64,000 nucleotides of DNA from Pseudoalteromonas luteoviolacea (lineage in GTDB: Bacteria; Pseudomonadota; Gammaproteobacteria; Enterobacterales; Alteromonadaceae): assembly GCF_000814765.1 (NCBI RefSeq), contig NZ_JWIC01000006.1, positions 124,001 to 188,000 on the forward strand. Direction: 5' to 3'. A program made the translations under genes and the position numbers. Position 1 is the stretch's first letter; each line of letters starts with the position of its first letter. The notes under the pieces were generated by a model. That model was not told the origin of the DNA. It was given only the letters and a program-made list of their open reading frames with translations, and made no database searches. Of this stretch, positions 44,988 to 53,970 are shown one piece after another.

Positions 44988-46640
44988 ATGGATCTGTCAA
45001 TTCGTAGCACAGTAGCTGAAGAAGACATCATTGAGAGCCAAGTTGCATTAAAGCATTTGCTTAAGCTTGCGATTGAGCTTTCATCAGAACATGATACTGA
45101 CAGGCTATTAGAGCATATTTTAGAGTCAGCAATTGCGTTGAGTAATGCTGAAGGCGGTACAATTTATTCGGTCTCAGAAGATGCGCAGCTCAAGTTTGCA
45201 ACGTTGATTAACGAGCCACTTGGGTTACACATGGGAGGGACATCAGGCAAAGAGATACCATTTCCCGCAATCCCCATATATTTAGAAGATGGCTCGCCCA
45301 ACGAAAGTGCTTTAGTAGCGCTCGCCGCAGCAAAAAAAGATGTGATCAGAATTGATGATGTTTATGATTGCACTGATTATGATTTATCTGCTGCCAGAGC
45401 TATGGATAAGAAAACAGGGTATCACACCCAATCTGTGTTAACGGTACCTATGGCGAATCATGAACGGGACTTAAATGGCGTTTTACAGCTGATAAACCCT
45501 CGCTGTAAGGACAAAGTGGTGAGGTTTTCGTCTGATCTCGTTGAGTTGATATGTTCAATGAGCTCATTGGCTGCGGTGGCTTTGACCAATAGACAGCTGA
45601 TTGATGATATGGAAACATTATTTCAAGCGTTTACTAGGTTAATTGCTAAAGCAATCGATGAAAAGTCTCCTTATACAGGAGGGCATTGCCGAAGAGTGCC
45701 AGAGCTAACCATGATGATAGCCAGTGCGGTCCATGAGGCAAAGACAGGGCCAATGGCTGACTTTAAAATGACAGCGGCGGATAGGCATGAGCTTTCTCTT
45801 GCAGGTTGGTTACATGACTGCGGTAAGATTGCCATCCCTGAATATGTGATGGATAAGGCTACTAAACTTCATTCAGTATACGATCGAATTGAATTGGTCA
45901 TTGCTAAAATTGAAATAGCAAAAAGAGACGTAGAACTAGAATACACCAAGCGGATAATGAAAGCTGAGGCTTTGGATCAGCAACAAATCGTCAAGACACT
46001 GAAAATGGAGTTACAGCAGGCTTTGGATAAATTAGAAGATGAGTGTGCATTCTTAGCTCGGACTAATATCGGTGGCGAATTCATGAAAGAAGCTGATCAG
46101 CAGCGGGTTCAGAGCTTGGCTGACAATTACAACGTTGTGATTGATGGCTTAGCGCAACCACTGTTATCTCAAGAAGAAGTCTATAATTTAAGTATTGCAA
46201 GAGGCACACTTACCACAGAAGAGCGGTTGGTGATTAATAAACATATGGATATCACGCTGGAAATGCTTGAGGCGTTACCATTTCCTAAGCACTTACGAAG
46301 AGTCCCTGAATTTGCTGGGGGGCATCATGAAAAAATGGATGGGACTGGGTATCCAAAGGGCCTAACCAGAGAGCAAATGTCTGTACCGGCACGGATCATG
46401 GCGATAGCGGATATATTTGAAGCGTTAACCGCTGCTGATAGGCCATATAAAGATGCGAAGCCGCTCAGTGAATGCTTGTTTATTATGGGTAAGATGAAGT
46501 TGGGTGATCACATTGATCCAGACTTGTTCGATGTGTTTGTCAGCTCAGGTGTGTATTTAGATTATGCAAATCAGTATTTAAAGCCCGAACAAATAGATGA
46601 AATAGACACGGACAAAATCCCCGGATATAACAAGCCATAG
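44988..46640 (+). CDS. GAF domain plus HD-GYP phosphodiesterase
   Basis: This 550-residue cytosolic protein has an N-terminal GAF domain (about 25-200). The HD-GYP half is split by a long coiled-coil insertion. HDCGKIAIPE is at about 276, and HHEKMDGTGYPKGL at about 446. These two motifs are 170 residues apart, against about 60 in standard HD-GYP proteins, so about 105 charged, helical residues are inserted. All metal His/Asp and the GYP signature remain, so c-di-GMP hydrolysis is plausible. It is the last gene of the surface/cyclase operon. Confidence 0.88.
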   Translation: MDLSIRSTVAEEDIIESQVALKHLLKLAIELSSEHDTDRLLEHILESAIALSNAEGGTIYSVSEDAQLKFATLINEPLGLHMGGTSGKEIPFPAIPIYLEDGSPNESALVALAAAKKDVIRIDDVYDCTDYDLSAARAMDKKTGYHTQSVLTVPMANHERDLNGVLQLINPRCKDKVVRFSSDLVELICSMSSLAAVALTNRQLIDDMETLFQAFTRLIAKAIDEKSPYTGGHCRRVPELTMMIASAVHEAKTGPMADFKMTAADRHELSLAGWLHDCGKIAIPEYVMDKATKLHSVYDRIELVIAKIEIAKRDVELEYTKRIMKAEALDQQQIVKTLKMELQQALDKLEDECAFLARTNIGGEFMKEADQQRVQSLADNYNVVIDGLAQPLLSQEEVYNLSIARGTLTTEERLVINKHMDITLEMLEALPFPKHLRRVPEFAGGHHEKMDGTGYPKGLTREQMSVPARIMAIADIFEALTAADRPYKDAKPLSECLFIMGKMKLGDHIDPDLFDVFVSSGVYLDYANQYLKPEQIDEIDTDKIPGYNKP

Positions 46641-46645
46641 GCGAA

Positions 46646-47017
46646 TTAGTTAACGCGCCAAGGCGGGTTTAAACGGTTTTCTCCAGCCCAATAAAGCTTG
46701 ATTTTGTTATTGGATGGGTCAAGGAGTATGGCTTCTTTCCAGAGATACCTTTCCATCGTTGGTAACTGTTCAAATTGAATGCCTTTTGCAATAAGCTGTT
46801 CCACCCATTCATCCAGTTCTTTGTGTTCAAAATATATCACAGCGCCATTTTTAAACGCTCCCGTTTCCAGTGATAGAGAAAATGAACTCCCGCCTGTTGG
46901 ACATGCAAAGCGAGCATAATGCGGCGTATCAACAATGAGTTTGAAACCAAGGGCCTGATAAAATTCAACGGCCTTTGGCATATTATTTACTGGTAGTGTG
47001 ACTTGATTTAAGTTCAT
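46646..47017 (-). CDS. VOC/glyoxalase-fold protein
   Basis: This 123-residue protein of the vicinal-oxygen-chelate superfamily has paired beta-alpha-beta-beta-beta modules. The N-terminal LPVNNMPKAVEFYQALGFKLI and the C-terminal YLWKEAILLDPSNNKIKLYW show the fold. Metal-binding His/Glu are not all obvious, so the enzyme could be a resistance-like or non-catalytic member. It is convergent with the HD-GYP gene (6-bp gap) and 81 bp from acpH. Confidence 0.8.
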   Translation of the reverse strand: MNLNQVTLPVNNMPKAVEFYQALGFKLIVDTPHYARFACPTGGSSFSLSLETGAFKNGAVIYFEHKELDEWVEQLIAKGIQFEQLPTMERYLWKEAILLDPSNNKIKLYWAGENRLNPPWRVN

Positions 47018-47098
47018 GATCGTTATCAGATGCTAGGTTGTTGTATAACCATAATTTCAGAAGGTGGTTGATTTGTAAACGATAAAGTCTAACCCGCG

Positions 47099-47695
47099 TT
47101 AAAGTCGGTGTTCGTTCTCTGGGCCATATTGTGCAATATGCTCAATAAGTTCTGGAAAAAAGCACAAAAATGACGCTTCAAGTTGTTCAAGATTGTCAGC
47201 AATTTCAACCTCAATTCCGCTAAATTCGTTTTTAAACCGTACCCTTTTTACAATATTACTAAGTGCCTGCTGAGTGCCAATGAGGGTGCAATATTGCTCA
47301 AACCAGTCATTGGTAATTAGGTTTTTAATCACATGTTGCATAGGTAAGTGCATCATAGGCAGTTGTTGATTGAGAAGCTGGTAACTATGCACTTTAAACT
47401 CATGAAATGAAGTCGGACTAAATTGGGTCCAGTGTTTTATAAGTAGGTGGTCATAGAGAACATCCAGTGCAATACCAGAGAATCGCCGGCGTTTGTGGCT
47501 AAATAGAGATTTAGACTGTTTAACAAGAGGATGAAAATCGGTAAATTTATCGACTAATACATGGTTGTCTAGTGCATTTTTCATACTAGGCGACAGCGTT
47601 GCGGTATCTATTCCGCGTTGGAAGTCACCAAGCAAATTACCGTGATATGATTGAGCAGTTTCCTTTGCGAGAAATAAATGGGCTAGATAATTCAA
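47099..47695 (-). CDS. acpH: acyl carrier protein phosphodiesterase
   Basis: This 198-residue helical hydrolase removes 4'-phosphopantetheine from holo-ACP. MNYLAHLFLAKETAQSYHGNLLGDFQRG carries the conserved His and Asp of the HD-like metal site. FTDFHPLVKQSKSLFSHKRRRFSGIALDVLYDHLL (about 50-85) is the second block with conserved Asp/His. Length is standard (E. coli 193). Monocistronic. Confidence 0.9.
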   Translation of the reverse strand: MNYLAHLFLAKETAQSYHGNLLGDFQRGIDTATLSPSMKNALDNHVLVDKFTDFHPLVKQSKSLFSHKRRRFSGIALDVLYDHLLIKHWTQFSPTSFHEFKVHSYQLLNQQLPMMHLPMQHVIKNLITNDWFEQYCTLIGTQQALSNIVKRVRFKNEFSGIEVEIADNLEQLEASFLCFFPELIEHIAQYGPENEHRL

Positions 47696-47953
47696 ACTTC
47701 ACCTGTAGGTTGCTATTTCATTCTAAATTTTGCTTTGCTGATATTTTATATGAGGCTTTTATAAAAATAAGCAATAAGTATGCGCTGGTAAAACCGCTTT
47801 TAATTTTCCGTTACCGAAGCGCAGTAACCTAGATAAATTTTATATGAATGGCGGTCATTATTTGCTTTGTTCTGCTAATCTTAATGATATGACTCATAGT
47901 TAAAGAAGACCATTGATGCTTGATATACTGAACTTTGATAACGAGGTACAGTT

Positions 47954-48703
47954 ATGATTGCATATGGATTTTTGCCTTTTTCAGCTTACGTTATTTCAGA
48001 CTTTATATTTTTCCATCGTAATCGTTCTATCAGTTTTGATGTGCTTGTCAGGCAAGTTCGATTTACAGGCGTTGAAGCATTAGGGCTGGTGGTACTTATC
48101 GCCATGTTGATCGGTGCGTTAATCATAGTTCAAGGCTACCCATTACTAGCGGCCATTGGGCAGGGAAATTGGATTTACGATATCTTAATTTCGACGATAG
48201 TGCGAGATTTGGGGCCGTTTATTGTTTGCTTTATTGTGTTAGCGCGCTCTGGCACGGCTATCACAACGGAGCTCGGTAACATGGTAGTTAGTAAAGAAAT
48301 TGATGCGCTAATCGCAATGGGAGTGTCACCCATTTCTTATCTCGTTGCACCACGCGTTTTGGGGATGATAGTGTCTTTGGTTTTGCTGATGAGCTACTTT
48401 GTCGCATGTGGTATTTTTGGCGGATACTTAGTCAGCAATGCTTTTCAGTCAATACCAGTCAGTACTTTTTTTGCAAAGCTTGTCAGTGAGTTACACTGGT
48501 TTGATATCGTCATCATGTTGTTAAAAGTCGCATTTTCTGGCCTTTTTATTAGTCTCATTGCAAGTTATCACGGGCTGACAGTCAATCGGGCTATCACTGA
48601 AGTGCCGCAGCGAAATATTAAAGCGGTTGGCAGAGGGCTCATTTCAATTTGTTTGATTCATGTTTCACTCACTTTACTATACGTGATAATAACAGGGCGG
48701 TGA
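47954..48703 (+). CDS. MlaE-family ABC permease
   Basis: This 249-residue inner-membrane permease of the MlaE/Ttg2B family has about five or six helices with the signature IVRDLGPFIVCFIVLARSGTAITTELGNMVVSKEIDALIAMGV (about 75-120). In Mla-type systems it moves phospholipids together with an MCE protein and an ATPase. GAGG lies before the ATG. The ATPase gene begins 2 bp after its stop and the MCE gene after that, so it opens a four-gene operon. Confidence 0.88.
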   Translation: MIAYGFLPFSAYVISDFIFFHRNRSISFDVLVRQVRFTGVEALGLVVLIAMLIGALIIVQGYPLLAAIGQGNWIYDILISTIVRDLGPFIVCFIVLARSGTAITTELGNMVVSKEIDALIAMGVSPISYLVAPRVLGMIVSLVLLMSYFVACGIFGGYLVSNAFQSIPVSTFFAKLVSELHWFDIVIMLLKVAFSGLFISLIASYHGLTVNRAITEVPQRNIKAVGRGLISICLIHVSLTLLYVIITGR

Positions 48704-48705
48704 TA

Positions 48706-49371
48706 ATGCAAATTGAGTTTAAAAACATCTCCCACTCTGTAAAAAATAAAACCATTTTTAATGATTTAAATGCACGTGTAAGTAGTGGACGGTGCTTGGT
48801 TGTTTCAGGTCGCTCTGGGTGTGGCAAAACATTATTCTTCAGTATTGCAAGCGACATTATTCGACCGGATAGTGGCCAAGTTTTGGTTGATGGACGTGAT
48901 GTAAACACATTGAATGCAAAAGATTACTCGGATTTTAGACGCGATGTGGGCGTGGTATTTCAATTGTCAGGGCTAATTTCTAACCTGACTTTAGAAGAGA
49001 ATTTGATGTTGCCTTTAAATCGTCATTACAAAGAATTGGATAAATCTGAAAAATATCACCGGATCAATACTCTGGCTGAGGAGTTTGCATTACAGCACTA
49101 CTTACCGCAGCGTACAGAGATGCTGTCCTCGGGACAAGCTTCATTAGCGGGCCTTGCTCGTGCTCTTTTACTCAAACCACGCGCGGTGATTTGGGATGCC
49201 CCGATGGCAGAGATTGATGAGCAGTGGGGAGAGTATGTACTTAAGTTGTTAGTGCAATTAAAGGCTCAGGGGACGACATTAATTTTGTGCTCCAATCGCA
49301 AAGAAGTCATTGAAACGTTGGCTGATGAGCAGTTAGAACTGAATGAACTGTTCTGCTTTTCGGAGTTTTAA
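48706..49371 (+). CDS. MlaF-like ABC ATPase with altered catalytic motifs
   Basis: This 221-residue ABC ATPase has Walker A GRSGCGKT (35-42), a Q-loop Gln86 (VVFQLSG) and a signature LSSGQ (140-144). Walker B reads AVIWDAP, so the catalytic Glu after Asp164 is replaced by Ala. The H-loop reads LCSNRKE, with Asn where the switch His should be. ATP binding is likely; turnover may be slow or absent, unlike MlaF. I start at ATG 48706, 2 bp after the permease stop. It is part of the MCE transporter operon. Confidence 0.85.
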   Translation: MQIEFKNISHSVKNKTIFNDLNARVSSGRCLVVSGRSGCGKTLFFSIASDIIRPDSGQVLVDGRDVNTLNAKDYSDFRRDVGVVFQLSGLISNLTLEENLMLPLNRHYKELDKSEKYHRINTLAEEFALQHYLPQRTEMLSSGQASLAGLARALLLKPRAVIWDAPMAEIDEQWGEYVLKLLVQLKAQGTTLILCSNRKEVIETLADEQLELNELFCFSEF

Positions 49372-49374
49372 CTG

Positions 49375-50412
49375 ATGCAGCACAGCGTAAAAAAAACGAA
49401 TAATATCGTCTTGCTTTTTGGTGTGGCAGGCATCTTTATGTTGTTAATCATGACTGCGATGATCCTAGTGAACAACCATACTTTCGCTGACAAAACCTAT
49501 TATAAAACGATATTACAAGATGCAAGTGGGTTAAGTGCCTTACCCGCTATTTATTTTAAAGGCCTAAAAGTGGGTCGAATAGATGGATTCAGGTTGGATC
49601 ATGAATCTAATTTAATTGAAGTTGAGCTATGGGTATTTAGGGAGTATCAAAACAAAGTTGTAAAGTATGCGGTACTGGCTGGTGAACAACATCCAATTTT
49701 TGATGATGTCACGACTTTTGAGCTTATTCTACCAGATCCCAGTAGCGTGAAAGAATACGTTGAGCTAGCGCCAGACAGCTACATTCCTCATATCAATAGT
49801 GAGCTTGGTAAAAGCTATGTCAATAAAGGCCTGATTGCACAAAAAGGGGATGATATTGAAAGTATCTTGGGCAGTATCAACCAGCTACTGCAAAACTTTC
49901 AAAAAGAAGATAACCCAGAGGCGGGAGCAATATTTAGAGTCTTAGATCGTGTGGCTAAAATTAGTGATAATTTGATGGTGGTGAGTGAAGAAGTCAAAGG
50001 TAGCGATTTGCTACCTGACGCTGAGCGTACGCTGGCGCAAAGTCAGCAGGTATTAGAGCAAATGCCAAAAGTACTGGAACAAATCAATACAACTTTACGC
50101 ACTACTGAGCGGCTGATGGGACAAGCTGGTTCTACATTAAACAACTATGCAGAGCCAGCAAAGATAATTGGTGATGTCACTGATAGGCAATTACCCATTG
50201 TCTTAAATAATTTAAATGAGAGTCTTACTGTCATGCAGATTATGCTCAAAGATGTTCACAGTGAGAGGGAGCAATTCGCCATAGCGATTCATAGCATGCA
50301 ACAAGTATTGGATAAAATGGATAAGACCTTACAGGCGTTAAATAATCATCCAATGTTAAAAGGTGGTATAGAGAAGCAGCCTCAGACCACGGGAGTGGAA
50401 ATGCATGATTAA
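49375..50412 (+). CDS. MCE-domain (MlaD-like) protein
   Basis: This 345-residue protein has an N-terminal membrane helix (about 12-33) and a periplasmic MCE domain (about 38-125) with DASGLSALPAIYFKGLKVGRIDGF. A long helical region follows (about 155-330) with heptad-like Leu and Gln. MCE proteins form hexameric rings that carry lipids across the periplasm, and the long coil is typical of longer family members. It is 3 bp after the ATPase gene and overlaps the lipoprotein gene by 8 bp. Confidence 0.87.
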   Translation: MQHSVKKTNNIVLLFGVAGIFMLLIMTAMILVNNHTFADKTYYKTILQDASGLSALPAIYFKGLKVGRIDGFRLDHESNLIEVELWVFREYQNKVVKYAVLAGEQHPIFDDVTTFELILPDPSSVKEYVELAPDSYIPHINSELGKSYVNKGLIAQKGDDIESILGSINQLLQNFQKEDNPEAGAIFRVLDRVAKISDNLMVVSEEVKGSDLLPDAERTLAQSQQVLEQMPKVLEQINTTLRTTERLMGQAGSTLNNYAEPAKIIGDVTDRQLPIVLNNLNESLTVMQIMLKDVHSEREQFAIAIHSMQQVLDKMDKTLQALNNHPMLKGGIEKQPQTTGVEMHD

Positions 50413-51220
50413 ACAGACATGTACCGTGATGTTCGTTATGTTTTCACTCATAAATATTGGGTGTTCAAGTGCACCCGAAAAGCAATATCGTGTTACCAAA
50501 TATTTGGAACTAGCAAGTACGTGGATGGCCCGTGGGGATAGAAAGCGTCAAGAAGAAAAGCTCGCTCTCGCTTTGAGTAATTATCAAACAAGTTACAAAT
50601 ACGCGAACATGCGAAATGATTTGACACTGATGGGCATTCTACACCTTAAACAAGCGACCATTTATATAAACCAAAACCGGTTTGAACAAGCGCTAGTTTC
50701 TATCGATAAAGCAAAAGCGCTTCATCAATATGAGGGGGCTGATATTGTATTACCCATTCGGTCAGTCGAAGCGAAGTTTACAAATGCACTTGGTAAGGCC
50801 ACTTTAGCTAAAAACATGGTCAATGAGTTAAGTGTTGAATATAAAAATGACATCGAGAAGCATATATATTATCGCTGGTTAGGCTGGTTGTATTCTGGAG
50901 AAAATTCACGGGATTGGGAGAGGGTAGACAGTGATTTGAATACACTTCAGCAGCTTAAATCGAGCGGCACGTTAAATAACATCGAAATACTCTCTTTCGC
51001 CATTTATTACAATGCAAAATGGCGTGTGCAAGAACAAGATAGACAAGCTCGGTCTGCAATCGACATGGCGCTAGCACATTTTTCTGAACTTGAGCTAACT
51101 AACCGGATTAAAGCGTGCTACTTACTGGCTGTACAGTGGTACGAAGCAAACGATGATAAAGATAAAGCTATGTATTTTTCCATGCGCTTAAAAGAAATCT
51201 CTACAAATATGCCATTTTGA
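50405..51220 (+). CDS. TPR-like lipoprotein of the MCE operon
   Basis: This 271-residue lipoprotein has the lipobox LINIGC (Cys20) followed by SSAPEK (Ser at +2). All-helical TPR-like repeats follow: ALALSNYQTSYKYA, HLKQATIYINQNRFEQALVSIDKA and YRWLGWLYSGEN. In MCE operons the last lipoprotein is often an auxiliary PqiC-type protein, but this one is TPR-like and not of that family as far as I can see. It probably sits at the outer membrane as partner of the MCE complex. It overlaps the MCE gene. Confidence 0.72.
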   Translation: MIKQTCTVMFVMFSLINIGCSSAPEKQYRVTKYLELASTWMARGDRKRQEEKLALALSNYQTSYKYANMRNDLTLMGILHLKQATIYINQNRFEQALVSIDKAKALHQYEGADIVLPIRSVEAKFTNALGKATLAKNMVNELSVEYKNDIEKHIYYRWLGWLYSGENSRDWERVDSDLNTLQQLKSSGTLNNIEILSFAIYYNAKWRVQEQDRQARSAIDMALAHFSELELTNRIKACYLLAVQWYEANDDKDKAMYFSMRLKEISTNMPF

Positions 51221-51226
51221 CAAGAT

Positions 51227-52402
51227 TTATACATCTTCAATTAAATGCATTTCACTTCGGTTTCTACCATTATTTTTTGCTTGATAGAGCGCTTTATCTG
51301 CTTGTAGTTGTGTTGCTTCAAACGCCGCTTTGGAGACTGTTTCAGTATTGGCAATTCCAGCACTTAGGGTCACGTTGTTTAATTGAGGGTTTAGTTGCTC
51401 TAAACTTGCAGAGAATGCAGCTCTGACCTTTTCTGCAAGTTGCATCGTGTGAGCAGGAGAGGTGTCAAATAAGACAATGCAAAACTCTTCTCCGCCCCAA
51501 CGAGTGACGAGATCAGAAGCGCGCACAGACGATTTTAACTTTTTGCCAACGTGTGCAAGTATCTGGTCGCCAGTTTGATGACCAAATTCATCATTGATGT
51601 ATTTAAAATGATCAACGTCAAGCATAATGACACTCAGTGAACGACACTTGCGTTGGGACAAAGGCATGATGCTATCTAAACATTTAGATAGGCCTCTGCG
51701 ATTGAGCAAATCTGTCAGTTCATCGTGATGCGCAGCATATTCTAGTTTGCGAACAAAGCGGCCTACACTGAGTAGCATTAGAAGAGGGACTCCTGCGACG
51801 ATGCCGATTAACGCAACGACCCAAGTATATCCTCCAACCCAGCTGAACTGTTCGCCAATACTTGGCAGTGCACCAAAAGCACCATACAGGGTGTAGAAGA
51901 AGCTTAATATAAGCTCCAATAGAACAACAGACACCGTTATTGTGACGGCTATATACTCGTTTCTGTCATGTTTTGCATACTGCCATAGAACCCAGCCATA
52001 ATTTGCTCTAACTAGCAGTAGCCAGACACCAATCACGAGTAGACGCAGCGACCTATCCGGTATAAGCAAAGTAAAAACCAATGACAAGATCAGGACTGGG
52101 AAGATGAGCAGGTATATTTTTTGTTTAGAGGGTGGTTTGTGGACAAAATGCCAAGCACCGATTAACCAAAATGCATGCCCTAGGATCAGGCAAGTGTTAA
52201 AAGTGATGACCATGATATACCTTGGCATGCCTTGCATAGAGAGCTGAGATAAATAGGCAATGGATAATATGCCGAGTGCAATTGCCCAATATCTAGTTCC
52301 TTCAATTGTTTGGCTCATTTTTGTGATAGCACTGAGGACAATTGCGCCGGTAATCGAAGCGAAAAAAAGGGAGAGCATTAAAGTTAAATCATGAACTTGC
52401 AC
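51227..52402 (-). CDS. membrane diguanylate cyclase (GGDEF)
   Basis: This 391-residue protein has six to seven N-terminal membrane helices (about 5-210) and a C-terminal GGDEF domain (about 225-390). The active site TRWGGEEFCIV is intact and the RxxD inhibitory site (RASD) lies just upstream, so it should make c-di-GMP with product feedback. The start is GTG 52402, with AAAGGAC about 10 bases before. It is convergent with the MCE lipoprotein gene (6-bp gap) and stands alone. Confidence 0.92.
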   Translation of the reverse strand: MQVHDLTLMLSLFFASITGAIVLSAITKMSQTIEGTRYWAIALGILSIAYLSQLSMQGMPRYIMVITFNTCLILGHAFWLIGAWHFVHKPPSKQKIYLLIFPVLILSLVFTLLIPDRSLRLLVIGVWLLLVRANYGWVLWQYAKHDRNEYIAVTITVSVVLLELILSFFYTLYGAFGALPSIGEQFSWVGGYTWVVALIGIVAGVPLLMLLSVGRFVRKLEYAAHHDELTDLLNRRGLSKCLDSIMPLSQRKCRSLSVIMLDVDHFKYINDEFGHQTGDQILAHVGKKLKSSVRASDLVTRWGGEEFCIVLFDTSPAHTMQLAEKVRAAFSASLEQLNPQLNNVTLSAGIANTETVSKAAFEATQLQADKALYQAKNNGRNRSEMHLIEDV

Positions 52403-52598
52403 TAATTACAGTGTCCTTTTTTGATTATTCTAGAGTGGTTCTCAATTAACATCTTACATGCAGCTTCATGCATAGCTTACGTAAATCTTAGCAAACGTTT
52501 TGACTTTTGCATTAATTCGCGCGGTTACGTAGATGCTTTAAGGCTAAATGAGAGGGGTATTCTATAGTAATACATGACATATTTTCTGAGGAAGAAAT

Positions 52599-52943
52599 AT
52601 GAACAATGCACTTAATCAATTATTTGTCTATGGCTCTTTGGCACCGGGGTGTGCAAACGAGCATGTTTTGAGCCCCTTGGATGGTGATTTTGAAACAGGC
52701 TGGGTGAAAGGCAAGCTTTACGAGCAAGGTTGGGGGGCTGCTATGGGATACCCAGGTATTGAGCTGGATGCTCATGGTGAATGGGTGAAGGGCCTACTGT
52801 TTTACTCCGTACAACTTGCAGATTATTTGTCGGTGTTAGATGGATTTGAGGGCTCTGAGTATAAAAGGGAAATATGTGAGGTAAAAAAAGCATCTGGAGA
52901 GATGTGTTTTGCATATATTTATACGTTAGTAAAACAGGCTTAA
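52599..52943 (+). CDS. gamma-glutamylcyclotransferase-fold protein (YtfP/AIG2-like)
   Basis: This 114-residue protein has the GGCT signature FVYGSLAPG at the N terminus and the conserved Glu in LDGFEGSEYKRE (about 84). The fold forms 5-oxoproline or related products from gamma-glutamyl or epsilon-amino compounds; the natural substrate of YtfP-like proteins is uncertain. GAGGAAG precedes the ATG. Single gene. Confidence 0.83.
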   Translation: MNNALNQLFVYGSLAPGCANEHVLSPLDGDFETGWVKGKLYEQGWGAAMGYPGIELDAHGEWVKGLLFYSVQLADYLSVLDGFEGSEYKREICEVKKASGEMCFAYIYTLVKQA

Positions 52944-53022
52944 TACGAGTAAAAATGTAGTGGTATACCTACATTCATTGCTAGGTGAGTTTTGTTATTT
53001 ATAAAATACAAAGTCAATATTT

Positions 53023-53970
53023 ATGATGAAAAAAGCTTGGTTATTTCTTTTATTCTTTAATAGTTATGCATTGGCTGCGCCTATCCGGATTGTCGTGAAC
53101 GATTGGACGAGCCAACAGATCTTAGCCAATATTGCCGAACAAATATTTATCAGGCTTGGTTATGAGGTGGAGCTAATAGAGGTCACTGTTGATATGCAGT
53201 GGTTTTTATTGAAGACCGATAGAGCCGACTTACAATTAGAAGTGTGGCAGGGCACGATGGAAGATAAATTTACACAATTGCACCGAGCTGGCGCGATTGT
53301 GGACCTTGGGAACTATTCAATTGTGACCCGAGAAGATTGGTGGTATCCACTCTATGTCAAGGATATGTGCCCAGGTCTGCCTGATTGGAGAGCGCTTAGA
53401 ACGTGCGATAGGGTGTTTGCAAGGATTGGTTCAAAAGGAAAGGGGGTCTATGTTTCAGGGCCATGGGAAAAGCCGGATAGGGCACGGATTAAAGCATTAG
53501 GTTTGAATTTTATAGTTAAACAGGTGGATAACGGAGAAGCAATTTGGCAAGAGCTGAAAGAGGCAATTGCTGATAAGCGCCCGGTGTTGGTATTCAACTG
53601 GACACCTAACTGGGTTGGATCTGTTTACCCTGGTGAGTTTGTCGAGTTCCCAGCACATTCCGCAGCGTGTGAGCAAGACAAGCAATGGGGTGTGAATTCA
53701 AAGCTAGCATATGATTGTGGTAATCCAAAAGCGGGTTGGCTCAAAAAGGTGTCTAGCAATCGCTTTGTTAAATTGTTTCCTTGTTTAGTTGAAGGGATCA
53801 AACAGTTTGATTTAAATAAAGAGGAGATAGAAGCGCTCTCCGCCCAAGTTGATGTATATGGGCGGACAGTAAAGCAGATCGCACAGAGCTGGGTCAAAGT
53901 AAATAGGTCTCGTTGGACCTTACTCTTTATGCAATGTAAAGCGACAAAGAATCAATCTACTTCGTCGTAG
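53023..53970 (+). CDS. glycine betaine/choline-type ABC substrate-binding protein (OpuAC family)
   Basis: This 315-residue exported binding protein has a signal peptide ending YALA-AP (about 18). RIVVNDWTSQQILANIAEQI and LQLEVWQGTMEDKF are OpuAC blocks, with Trp residues likely to form the aromatic cage for a quaternary ammonium. HSAACEQDKQWGVNSKLAYDCG contributes cysteines. No permease or ATPase gene is near, so it is an orphan. Its 3' end overlaps the convergent lacI-type gene by 14 bp. Confidence 0.82.
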   Translation: MMKKAWLFLLFFNSYALAAPIRIVVNDWTSQQILANIAEQIFIRLGYEVELIEVTVDMQWFLLKTDRADLQLEVWQGTMEDKFTQLHRAGAIVDLGNYSIVTREDWWYPLYVKDMCPGLPDWRALRTCDRVFARIGSKGKGVYVSGPWEKPDRARIKALGLNFIVKQVDNGEAIWQELKEAIADKRPVLVFNWTPNWVGSVYPGEFVEFPAHSAACEQDKQWGVNSKLAYDCGNPKAGWLKKVSSNRFVKLFPCLVEGIKQFDLNKEEIEALSAQVDVYGRTVKQIAQSWVKVNRSRWTLLFMQCKATKNQSTSS

